From: a virus
Virus record (IMG/VR): IMGVR_UViG_3300037264_008423
Span: 124,001 to 188,000 of that record
Direction: 5' to 3' (one strand)
DNA: 64,000 nucleotides
In this document: positions 56,989 to 62,284 of the stretch, piece after piece
Numbering within the stretch: position 1 is the stretch's first letter
Layout of the letters: every line of letters starts with the position of its first letter
Notes under the pieces: model-generated
Seen by the model: the letters and a program-made list of their open reading frames with translations, nothing else
What the model was told of the DNA's origin: nothing
Database searches by the model: none
Program-made: the position numbers and the translations under genes

Positions 56989-57008
56989 TTGTTTACAAAT
57001 TCTACCCC
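56989..57008 (+). promoter_or_regulatory. TTGTTTAC-N4-TCTACC element before ligase
   Basis: TTGTTTACAAATTCTACC is followed by CCATG at 57009, matching the element at 46510 base for base outside the four-base spacer. The ATG at 57009 begins a 14-codon open frame (MHHLNGKNRIYDHN) that ends at 57053, just past the ligase ATG at 57040. It could be a leader peptide or a chance ATG. Confidence 0.4.
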
Positions 57009-57039
57009 ATGCATCATCTTAATGGAAAGAACCGAATAT

Positions 57040-59109
57040 ATGACCATAACTGACGCCCAACGGATCGTGGCTCTTAGAACTGAACTCACTGACCACGCCT
57101 ATCGCTATTACATCGCCAACTCGCCTTTTATTTCCGATGACGAGTATGACCTGAAGTTTAAACAGCTCGTGGAAATGGAGAATCAGCACCCCGAAATGTT
57201 CGACCCCAATTCGCCCACTCAGCGCGTTGGTTCGCCAATTCCCGGAGAGCAGCGCAAAATGCATCACCGGGTGCGTATGCTGTCGCTGGATAACACGAAC
57301 AGTCTTGACGAAGCGATGGATTTTCTGTCGGGTCAAGAGGGGAGAGAAGTGACTTTGGAGATGAAAATTGACGGCCTGAGCCTGCACCTGGACTACGAAA
57401 AAGGCAGGCTGGTCCGCGCCATCACGCGCGGCGATGGATCGGATGGCCAGGACGTGACGGAAAACGCGCGCACCATCCATACCCTCCCCCTGGTGCTGCG
57501 CCGACCCGTGGACATTTCAGTGCGCGGCGAGGTTTATTGGAGTCTGACCCAGTTTGAAAAGTATAACACGACGGTCGCCGAGGGAGACCGGTTTGCCAAT
57601 CCGCGCAATGGGGCTTCCGGCAGTCTTCAGCTCAAGGATTCCAGGGAAGTGGCGCGCCGCCACTTGAGTTTTGTGGCCTACAGCGTCCCCACGGATCTTC
57701 CCCCAGCCGTTACCACCCAGGAGGCCCTGCTGGAATATCTGGAAAGCCTGGGATTTATCAGCACCATGACGCTGCCGGTGCGCGCGGACATGGCCGGGCT
57801 GCCCTACTTGACCAGCGTGATTCAGCGGGAGGAGTTAGAGCGCGCGATTGGGTTTCTGAAAGAGTATCGGGCAAGCTTGGACCTGGAGACCGATGGCCTG
57901 GTGATTAAGCTTTCCTCCCTGGCGCTTCAGCGCGATTTAGGCGAGGGCACGCGCGCGCCTAAATGGGCGGCGGCCTACAAATTTCCCCCGGAGAGCAAAG
58001 AGGCGCTGCTCCTGTCCATCGCTCCGCAACTAGGTCGAACGGGACAAATTACGCCCGTAGCTAAAATCGAACCTGTGACGCTGGATGGCGTGGTGGTTCA
58101 GAGCGTGTCCCTGTGCAATCAGGACGAACTGGACCGGCTGGGCATTGATATCGGCGACTATGTTCAGGTCCAGCGCAGCGGCAAAGTGATTCCCAAGATC
58201 GTGGGCCTGGCGCGGCCCTCTCCTTCCAAGTCCAGCCCCCATCAGAGTTTTCAACTTCCCAAAACCTGTCCGTGTTGCGCCACAACTTTGATCCGCCCCC
58301 AGGGCATGGTCCACCTATACTGCCCCAACCCGGACTGCCCGGATCAGGTTTACGCTCGCCTGGTTTACGCCCTGGGCAAAGAGGCGCTGGACATTGACGG
58401 TTGCGGGGACATTACCGTGCGCTTGCTGGTGGAAAAAGCAGGTGTGAAGAAACTGTCCGATCTGTTCGCTTTAACCGAGTTTGGATTCATTAAGGGCGCG
58501 GCCCAGCGCAAGCTGAAGGAGGGTATCGAGGCCGCCAAGAAAGCTCCGCTTTGGCGCAAGTTGGCGGCGCTCAGCATCGAAGAAGTGGGCAGGGTCAAGT
58601 GCCAGGACTTGGCCACTAAATTCAGCCAACCGGTGCCTGCGGATGAATTACAAAAAGAGGAGACGGCGGAAAAGCCGGAAGACCAGCTCAACCCCATCCT
58701 GCGCATGATGAACTACTCCGGGCAGGTCGAACGCCTGATCGGCGCATCAGCTAAAGACCAGCTTATCAACTATCTGTATGACCATATCGACGAGCTGGAG
58801 CGCCTGGCCGATCACGGTTTTATTTTCAGCGCGGACGCCCGGTCTGCCGGTCCGCTCAGTGGCAAGACTTTTTGCATCACGGGCACGCTCATGAGCGGCA
58901 AGCGGGATGAAGTTAGCGCCTTGATCGAGAAGCTAGGCGGTGTGGTCAAGGGCGAGGTCACCAAGAACGTCGGGTTTTTAATTCAGGGGATGGGCGGGGG
59001 CAATAAAAAGGCGGCAGGCGCGCTCAAACACGGCACCCGGACGATCACTGAGGAGGAACTTTATCAGATGATGGGTGTCCCTATGCCGATCATGGGAAAA
59101 ATTGAGTAA
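57040..59109 (+). CDS. ligA: NAD-dependent DNA ligase
   Basis: 689 residues from ATG 57040 (GGAAAG lies 10 bases upstream); ATG 57022 is also in frame. N-terminal Ia-like helices (YRYYIANSPFISDDEYD), the adenylation Lys in EMKIDGLSLH, RGEVYWSL, FANPRNGASGSL, ETDGLVIKLSS and KWAAAYKFPPE are the nucleotidyltransferase motifs. OB fold, a four-Cys zinc finger (CPCCATTL...YCPNPDCPDQ), helix-hairpin-helix region and a C-terminal BRCT (GPLSGKTFCITGTLMSGKRD) complete the bacterial LigA plan. It seals nicks during phage replication. Confidence 0.95.
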   Translation: MTITDAQRIVALRTELTDHAYRYYIANSPFISDDEYDLKFKQLVEMENQHPEMFDPNSPTQRVGSPIPGEQRKMHHRVRMLSLDNTNSLDEAMDFLSGQEGREVTLEMKIDGLSLHLDYEKGRLVRAITRGDGSDGQDVTENARTIHTLPLVLRRPVDISVRGEVYWSLTQFEKYNTTVAEGDRFANPRNGASGSLQLKDSREVARRHLSFVAYSVPTDLPPAVTTQEALLEYLESLGFISTMTLPVRADMAGLPYLTSVIQREELERAIGFLKEYRASLDLETDGLVIKLSSLALQRDLGEGTRAPKWAAAYKFPPESKEALLLSIAPQLGRTGQITPVAKIEPVTLDGVVVQSVSLCNQDELDRLGIDIGDYVQVQRSGKVIPKIVGLARPSPSKSSPHQSFQLPKTCPCCATTLIRPQGMVHLYCPNPDCPDQVYARLVYALGKEALDIDGCGDITVRLLVEKAGVKKLSDLFALTEFGFIKGAAQRKLKEGIEAAKKAPLWRKLAALSIEEVGRVKCQDLATKFSQPVPADELQKEETAEKPEDQLNPILRMMNYSGQVERLIGASAKDQLINYLYDHIDELERLADHGFIFSADARSAGPLSGKTFCITGTLMSGKRDEVSALIEKLGGVVKGEVTKNVGFLIQGMGGGNKKAAGALKHGTRTITEEELYQMMGVPMPIMGKIE

Positions 59110-59208
59110 GCTGTAAAGGGTTGGCTGGCATGACTTTGCGTTGTCCGTAAAAATATTTTCATTTTTAATTTGCATTGTTTACGAAAATAATTTAGTTTCT
59201 GCTTGTCA

Positions 59209-59397
59209 ATGAGACGTAATGTCTTTACGGTGAAAGTGCAAATCAGAATGAACTTAGAGCGTCACATGTCAGTCAATTTAAAACCCGCCAATTCGGGACG
59301 GCATTATGCTGCCCTGATTCAAGGGTGGGATAGTGCCGCCGTGTTGTGCTTTAGCGCCCGTAGCACACGCGAACCAGGTCAGGAGGTAGCAGGATAG
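59209..59397 (+). CDS. possible small protein upstream of tRNA cluster
   Basis: 62 codons from ATG 59209 (MRRNVFTVKVQIRMNLERHM) to TAG 59397. Preceded by a TTGTTTAC element at 59175-59182. Its last codons lie in the first arm of the alternative stem-loops at 59384-59450, an arrangement like a leader peptide with attenuator. Composition is plausible but no family is recognised, and the frame could be part of a non-coding RNA. Confidence 0.3.
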   Translation: MRRNVFTVKVQIRMNLERHMSVNLKPANSGRHYAALIQGWDSAAVLCFSARSTREPGQEVAG

Positions 59398-59460
59398 GGT
59401 CGCACTCCAAAGAATTTTCATCCTGCTACCTCGAAAGAAGTCAGCAGGATTTTTCATTTT
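59384..59460 (+). promoter_or_regulatory. alternative stem-loops, attenuator-like
   Basis: AGGTAGCAGGAT (59384-59395) is complementary to ATCCTGCTACCT (59420-59431). The 5' part of the latter, ATCCTGCT (59420-59427), is also complementary to AGCAGGAT (59443-59450), which is followed by TTTTCATTTT. The two helices exclude each other: the first is an antiterminator-like 12-bp stem, the second a short terminator-like stem with a U-rich tail. This is the layout of an attenuator. Confidence 0.45.
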
Positions 59461-59621
59461 ATGCCCCAGTGGGGACGAGAGCCAGGCCGTTAATCTGGTA
59501 AACGCCACAGTTAAAGACCCGTGGGTTCAACTCAGACTTGAGATCGTAGGTGTGTGTTCTTTGTTGAAAGGCCCCACGGCCTGTAGCCGCAAGCCGGTGA
59601 CCGCCGTGGGGCTTTTATTTT
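59461..59621 (+). ncRNA. candidate structured RNA ending in an intrinsic terminator
   Basis: There is no convincing reading frame between 59461 and the terminator. Several short helices are possible: CCCC-AGT-GGGG (59464-59474), CCAG/CTGG (59483-59499 region), CCAC/GTGG, and CTCA-GACT-TGAG (59531-59542). The stretch finishes in the strong terminator at 59571-59621. A small phage RNA is plausible. Not matched to any known class. Confidence 0.3.
59571..59621 (+). terminator. rho-independent terminator
   Basis: GCCCCACGGC (59571-59580) pairs perfectly with GCCGTGGGGC (59603-59612), followed by TTTTATTTT. It has a 10-bp GC-rich stem, with a further small helix in the loop (GCCGCAAGCCGG region). 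It separates the candidate RNA from tRNA-Gly. Confidence 0.8.
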
Positions 59622-59696
59622 AAACCGTATTTAGAGAAAGAAAATTATGCCGACGCGCCAAGCCGAATCACAGAAGATCGCAGCCGCCGCGCGCAC

Positions 59697-59770
59697 GCGG
59701 GTATGGTCTAACAGCAGAACGAGGCGGTGCCAGCGCTTAGGTGGGGGTGCGATTCCCCCTACCCGCTCCA
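59697..59770 (+). tRNA. tRNA-Gly(GCC)
   Basis: Acceptor GCGGGTA pairs with TACCCGC, discriminator T, CCA encoded. Anticodon loop GTGCCAG on stem AGGCG/CGCTT gives GCC (codon GGC). T-arm GGGGG-TGCGATT-CCCCC: position 55 is G instead of T. D-loop AACAGCA has A-G instead of G18-G19. The D-stem is weak (GTCT/GAAC, one mismatch). 74 nt. Confidence 0.85.
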
Positions 59771-59780
59771 AATTTAGAAT

Positions 59781-59848
59781 GCTACCGGTCTCAACGGTGA
59801 CGTGATTCAGACCACTGAGTCATCCGAGTTCTATCCTCGGCGGCTGCA
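59781..59848 (+). tRNA. tRNA-like element, anticodon arm not canonical
   Basis: A perfect T-arm CCGAG-TTCTATC-CTCGG (canonical T54-T55-C56) precedes CGGCTGC-A and then CCG rather than CCA. The 5' side GCTACCG pairs with CGGCTGC at five of seven positions. The D-loop contains GG. In place of a 5-bp/7-nt anticodon arm there is an 8-bp hairpin TGATTCAG-ACCA-CTGAGTCA with a 4-nt loop. No anticodon can be assigned. It may be a degenerate tRNA, a pseudo-tRNA or a tRNA mimic. Confidence 0.4.
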
Positions 59849-59852
59849 CCGT

Positions 59853-59928
59853 GGGGGCGCATGTTCCGTAGCGGCGAGATTGCCTTGCAAGCAAACTGGG
59901 TCGGGTGCGACTCCCGTCACCTCCACCA
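59853..59928 (+). tRNA. tRNA-Ala(TGC), weak D-stem
   Basis: Acceptor GGGGGCG against CACCTCC with the G3-T70 pair that identifies Ala, discriminator A, CCA. Anticodon loop CTTGCAA gives TGC (codon GCA). T-loop TGCGACT (G55). The D-arm is poorly paired (TGTT/GCGA), and acceptor position 6-67 is a C-A mismatch. The D-loop has TAGC, i.e. A18-G19. 76 nt. Confidence 0.7.
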
Positions 59929-59968
59929 AATCTTTTGACAGATTTTTTTGCGCGCGGTAAGGTCAAGT

Positions 59969-60157
59969 ATGAAACGTAAACACTTTCTATATGGCCTGCT
60001 CGCAGGCGCGGCGTCCACTTTAATGCTGGTCTTGTTCCTAGGCGCGGCAGATCCCACTTGGCTGGACATCGCAAGCAGCCTGAAGCGGATCGCCCATTCC
60101 CTGGAGATGATCTCCGGCCAGCGGCCCGGTTGGAAAATTCCATACGCGGGTAAATGA
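59969..60157 (+). CDS. small membrane-anchored protein inside tRNA cluster
   Basis: 62 residues from ATG 59969. MKRKHFLYGLLAGAASTLML then VLFLGAADPTW is a signal-anchor-like segment, followed by an amphipathic helix (LDIASSLKRIAHSLEMISGQ) and a short tail. It lies between tRNA-Ala(TGC) and tRNA-Ala(CGC), five bases before the latter. Function unknown. Confidence 0.55.
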   Translation: MKRKHFLYGLLAGAASTLMLVLFLGAADPTWLDIASSLKRIAHSLEMISGQRPGWKIPYAGK

Positions 60158-60162
60158 CCTTC

Positions 60163-60236
60163 GGGGCCATAGCTCAATAGCAGAGCGGGTCGTTCGCAAC
60201 GACTAGATCGGGGTGCGACTCCCCGTGGTTCCACCA
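60163..60236 (+). tRNA. tRNA-Ala(CGC)
   Basis: Acceptor GGGGCCA/TGGTTCC with G3-T70 (Ala identity), discriminator A, CCA. D-arm GCTC-AATAGCA-GAGC. Anticodon arm GGTCG-TTCGCAA-CGACT gives CGC (codon GCG). T-arm CGGGG-TGCGACT-CCCCG: G55. D-loop A18-G19. Well formed, 74 nt. Confidence 0.9.
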
Positions 60237-60241
60237 GATTT

Positions 60242-60316
60242 CGGCTGCGTAGCTCAATAGCAGAGCGTGCGCGTCACATGCACAAGGAACCCGTGCGATT
60301 CGGGCGTGGCCGACCA
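60242..60316 (+). tRNA. tRNA-Val(CAC) with 8-bp acceptor and 4-bp T-stem
   Basis: CGGCTGCG pairs over eight positions with CGTGGCCG (two wobble pairs), then A and CCA. The T-arm is CCCG-TGCGATT-CGGG, only four pairs, so acceptor plus T-stem still total 12. D-arm GCTC-AATAGCA-GAGC is perfect. Anticodon loop GTCACAT on TGCGC/GCACA (one mismatch) gives CAC (codon GTG). G55 and A18-G19 as in the others. Confidence 0.75.
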
Positions 60317-60332
60317 TTTTGTTCTAAAGCTT

Positions 60333-60776
60333 GTGATCAATAGTAAACAAATCAAAGCTGAATTAGCCGTCATAAAGGTGCAGGAAGCGGCACTTAAAAT
60401 GGGCCGGATATGCAGCAAACCTGTCATTGAAGGGACGCGCTACGATTTGATAGTTGATGACGGTAAGCGTCTTATGCGCGTTCAAGTCAAATACTGTGGT
60501 GGTTATTACGATGGCGTTGTTGCGGTTAAACTTAAAAGTTATGGTAGGCAGGGGGCAGACCGTAGCTATTGCGCCAGTGAAATCGACGCCGTTATAGCCT
60601 ATTCTGATGTGAATGACCGGCTTTATTGTCTGCCGATTACTATGCTAGCGGACAAAACAACCATCCGCTTGCGCCATGCTCGTCCTAGAAACAATCAAAA
60701 GCAGCGGATTTGGCAGGCAGAAGACTTTATATGGGGCTGTAGCTCAAATAGGCAGAGCAGCACGATGGCATCGTGA
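60333..60776 (+). CDS. PD-(D/E)XK homing endonuclease (group I intron-associated type)
   Basis: 147 codons from GTG 60333. It begins MINSKQIKAELAVIKVQEAA, then EGTRYDLIVDDGKRLMRVQV and KY: catalytic Asp in RYDLIV and Q-V-K in place of E-x-K, as in the I-Ssp6803I-like PDDEXK_5 family. AVIAYSDVNDRLYCLPITML then LRHARPRNNQKQRIWQAEDF are the later conserved parts. The frame reads on into the tRNA-Ala(GGC) gene for 44 bases and ends in its anticodon stem, so the nuclease gene and the tRNA overlap. Confidence 0.75.
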   Translation: MINSKQIKAELAVIKVQEAALKMGRICSKPVIEGTRYDLIVDDGKRLMRVQVKYCGGYYDGVVAVKLKSYGRQGADRSYCASEIDAVIAYSDVNDRLYCLPITMLADKTTIRLRHARPRNNQKQRIWQAEDFIWGCSSNRQSSTMAS

Positions 60777-60809
60777 AGGTTGAGGGTGCGATTCCCTTCG
60801 GTTCCACCA
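60733..60809 (+). tRNA. tRNA-Ala(GGC)
   Basis: Acceptor GGGGCTG/CGGTTCC with G3-T70, discriminator A, CCA. D-stem GCTC/GAGC, loop AAATAGGCA. Anticodon loop ATGGCAT on GCACG/CGTGA gives GGC (codon GCC), with a mismatch at 27-43. T-arm GAGGG-TGCGATT-CCCTT: G55. In this D-loop a GG is present, so A18 versus G18 is ambiguous. The 5' half overlaps the endonuclease gene. Confidence 0.85.
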
Positions 60810-60823
60810 ATTTTTGCCAATAA

Positions 60824-61014
60824 GCTGGGCGGTTGATCGAGACTTCCGTCTGGCCGAACGCGGTTACGATCAGCCGGGGGAACCGGTAAAACCTACGGCT
60901 GTTGGGAGCGAGGCTTGCCGAGCAGCAGGCCGCTTTGGCAGTATTTCACGGCACCCAACGTGGGACGGCGGCAGGCCGGTCGTGCGGTCTGTAAACGCGA
61001 CTCCGCCCGTCAGC
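60824..61014 (+). ncRNA. candidate structured RNA between tRNA-Ala and tRNA-Trp
   Basis: Ends close on each other: GCTG-GGCGG (60824-60832) with CCGCC-CGT-CAGC (61003-61014), nine pairs with a 3-nt bulge. Inside are CAGCCG/CGGCTG and GTTGGG/CCCAAC helices and several GC-rich hairpins. No tRNA signature and no convincing reading frame. Helix content in a GC-rich stretch can arise by chance, so confidence is low. Confidence 0.3.
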
Positions 61015-61034
61015 GTAAAACAGGTGCCGTGTTT

Positions 61035-61110
61035 ACGGCAGTAGCTCAATTAGCAGAGCGGCGGTCTCCAAAACCGTTGGTTGGGGGTGCGAGTCCTCCC
61101 TGCCGTGCCA
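61035..61110 (+). tRNA. tRNA-Trp(CCA)
   Basis: Acceptor ACGGCAG/CTGCCGT, discriminator G, CCA. D-arm GCTC-AATTAGCA-GAGC. Anticodon arm GCGGT-CTCCAAA-ACCGT gives CCA (codon TGG). T-arm GGGGG-TGCGAGT-CCTCC: G55. The D-loop has a single G preceded by A (A18-G19). 76 nt, well formed. Confidence 0.92.
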
Positions 61111-61113
61111 TTT

Positions 61114-61353
61114 TTAGCGCGCGGGTTTTACTTTGCGCCGGGCGCGCGCCTTGCTTTTAGCAATGGGCGCTTGTTGGACATAACTCGGACACTTCGGGTT
61201 TTCGCAGTGACCGCCTTTTTTCACCAACCAGCCGCAAGCGCATTGGCTGAAGCAGTCACATTTTAAGAATCCCTGGGTGCCGCACGTGGGACAGACCACC
61301 GTGGCATCGATCAGGCGCTCAATGGCGCTCAAAGGTTTAGTTTGCATCGGCAT
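61114..61353 (-). CDS. small zinc-binding protein opposite the tRNA cluster
   Basis: 79 residues from ATG 61353, the only minus-strand gene in the cluster. VVCPTCGTQGFLKCDCFSQC then ACGWLVKKGGHCENPKCPSY holds ten Cys plus one His in paired arrangement, followed by a basic tail (KSKARARRKVKPAR) that suggests nucleic-acid binding. Ends 3 bases from tRNA-Trp. Confidence 0.6.
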   Translation of the reverse strand: MPMQTKPLSAIERLIDATVVCPTCGTQGFLKCDCFSQCACGWLVKKGGHCENPKCPSYVQQAPIAKSKARARRKVKPAR

Positions 61354-61377
61354 ACACTAAGTCATAGAATCAATTTT

Positions 61378-61464
61378 ACCCACAGTCCAGAAAGAGTGGA
61401 GGAAGGTCCCTACGCGCCACAGCGGAAGTAACGGGGCCAGGACCACAGTGGTTTGGACTGGGGT
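61378..61464 (+). ncRNA. candidate structured RNA before tRNA-Tyr
   Basis: An 11-bp closing helix pairs ACCC-A-CAGTCCA (61378-61389) with TGGACTG-GGGT (61454-61464), with one bulged A. Inside, GGTCC can pair with GGACC, and the strand GGAGGAAGGTCC is close to the GAGGAAAGUCC element of RNase P RNA. The rest of RNase P is missing. It ends 5 bases before tRNA-Tyr. Confidence 0.35.
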
Positions 61465-61468
61465 GAAC

Positions 61469-61556
61469 GGGCGTGTGACCGGAGCAGCAATCGGCACGGG
61501 CTGTAAACCCGTCGGCCTAAAAACCTACGCAGGTGCGAGTCCTGCCACGCCCCCCA
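61469..61556 (+). tRNA. tRNA-Tyr(GTA), class II
   Basis: Acceptor GGGCGTG pairs perfectly with CACGCCC; discriminator C, CCA. D-arm CCG-GAGCAGCAAT-CGG. Anticodon arm ACGGG-CTGTAAA-CCCGT gives GTA. A long variable region CGGCCTAAAAACCTAC is as expected for bacterial Tyr. T-arm GCAGG-TGCGAGT-CCTGC: G55. GAGCAGC replaces the usual GAGCGGC, so position 18 is A. Discriminator C is unusual (A in bacteria). Confidence 0.88.
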
Positions 61557-61562
61557 TTTTAA

Positions 61563-61650
61563 GCGCCGTAGCTCAGAGGCAGAGCAAACCCAAAGCCTGT
61601 AACCAGGTGAGCGGTGGGGATGAGAGGTTCGAGTCCAATCCGGCGCACCA
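61563..61650 (+). tRNA. tRNA-like element with canonical T-loop, odd anticodon arm
   Basis: GCGCCG pairs with CGGCGC, then A and CCA; D-arm GCTC-AGAGGCA-GAGC is perfect and has G18-G19; T-loop TTCGAGT has T55. The T-stem is weak (AGAGG/CCAAT). Between D and T arms is a hairpin GCCTG-TAAC-CAGGT instead of a 7-nt anticodon loop, then a long purine-rich stretch. No anticodon can be given. 88 nt, the size of a class II tRNA. It may be degenerate, or need re-folding with a model. Confidence 0.45.
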
Positions 61651-61679
61651 TTCTTCCGTCTGGCGGTGTAATTAAAGGC

Positions 61680-62102
61680 ATGAACAGCAAGATTATCGGG
61701 GATATTTCCGAAGCATCCGTAATTGCGGCTCTTTTAAAATCGGGTTTGAACGTGTTAATGCCTTTCGGTGACAGGAACAGGTATGATATCGTGATTGAAC
61801 ATGACGGAAAATTTGAACGTGTGCAGATAAAAACAGGTAGGCAGCGCGGGAGAGTTATAGTCTATAATACACAGAGTTCAACTCGCGTTAACGGCAAACG
61901 GTGTGAATTAGGCTACCAAGGCCAAGTTGAAACTTTTGCGGTTTATCACCGTGAGCTGGATCGGGTCTATATGGTTCCTGTCGGTAAAGCAGCTACCGGT
62001 AAAGGGAGTTTGCGCTTGGGGCCTAAAGGCGGTTCTGGTGTAGGACCAAGATGCCTTTACGCTGATGACTATATTTTAAGGAGCGTTAGCTCAGTCCAGT
62101 AG
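61680..62102 (+). CDS. second PD-(D/E)XK homing endonuclease
   Basis: 140 residues from ATG 61680. It is homologous to the gene at 60333: MNSKIIGDISEASVIAALLK, then RYDIVIEHDGKFERVQIKTG with the catalytic Asp and Q-I-K, and FAVYHRELDRVYMVPVGKAA. The C-terminus runs through the first 23 bases of tRNA-Asp, with the TAG inside the tRNA's D-loop. The first gene shows the same overlap with the tRNA that follows it. Confidence 0.75.
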   Translation: MNSKIIGDISEASVIAALLKSGLNVLMPFGDRNRYDIVIEHDGKFERVQIKTGRQRGRVIVYNTQSSTRVNGKRCELGYQGQVETFAVYHRELDRVYMVPVGKAATGKGSLRLGPKGGSGVGPRCLYADDYILRSVSSVQ

Positions 62103-62156
62103 AGCAATCGACTGTCTATCGAAAGGTCAGGGGAGCAAAGCCCCTACGCTCCGCCA
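62080..62156 (+). tRNA. tRNA-Asp(GTC)
   Basis: Acceptor GGAGCGT/ACGCTCC, discriminator G (Asp identity), CCA. D-stem GCTC/GAGC, loop AGTCCAGTA (A18-G19). Anticodon loop CTGTCTA gives GTC (codon GAC). T-arm AGGGG-AGCAAAG-CCCCT: A54, G55, C56. The anticodon stem has one mismatch at 27-43. 77 nt. Confidence 0.85.
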
Positions 62157-62161
62157 TTTTT

Positions 62162-62266
62162 GCTTCCACAGCGCCGCCCCTGAAAGCGGCGACTGTTACG
62201 ATCCAGACAGGACAGATCGAGCCGGTTAAATAGAGTCCTTCTTTAATTGGCGGACAGCATGGAAGC
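62162..62266 (+). ncRNA. candidate structured leader RNA before uracil-DNA glycosylase
   Basis: GCTTCCA (62162-62168) is the exact complement of TGGAAGC (62260-62266), giving an acceptor-like closing stem 105 nt long overall. Inside, ACAGCGCCGC (62168-62177) pairs with GCGGCG-A-CTGT (62086+100 to 62196) around CCCTGAAA, and AGGAC (62209-62213) with GTCCT (62235-62239). The element ends 18 bases before the UDG start codon, so it could be a tRNA-derived or regulatory leader. Not matched to any class. Confidence 0.35.
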
Positions 62267-62284
62267 AATTTGTTCTTACGCGGT

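Noticed and set aside
59461-59570. Cobalamin riboswitch or tRNA-Asn
   Set aside because: A GCCAGG...GCCACAG resemblance exists but the B12 box is not matched. A GTT anticodon-like loop is present but no acceptor or T-arm fits.
59820-60170. Minus-strand frame encoding GGGDGSRTRPS and PPRIELG
   Set aside because: Those peptides are the usual product of reading tRNA genes backwards, and it lies over tRNA-Ala(TGC) and a tRNA-like element.
61378-61464. RNase P RNA
   Set aside because: Only the GAGGAAAGUCC-like strand is present. The pairing partner region and most of the core are missing in the available space.
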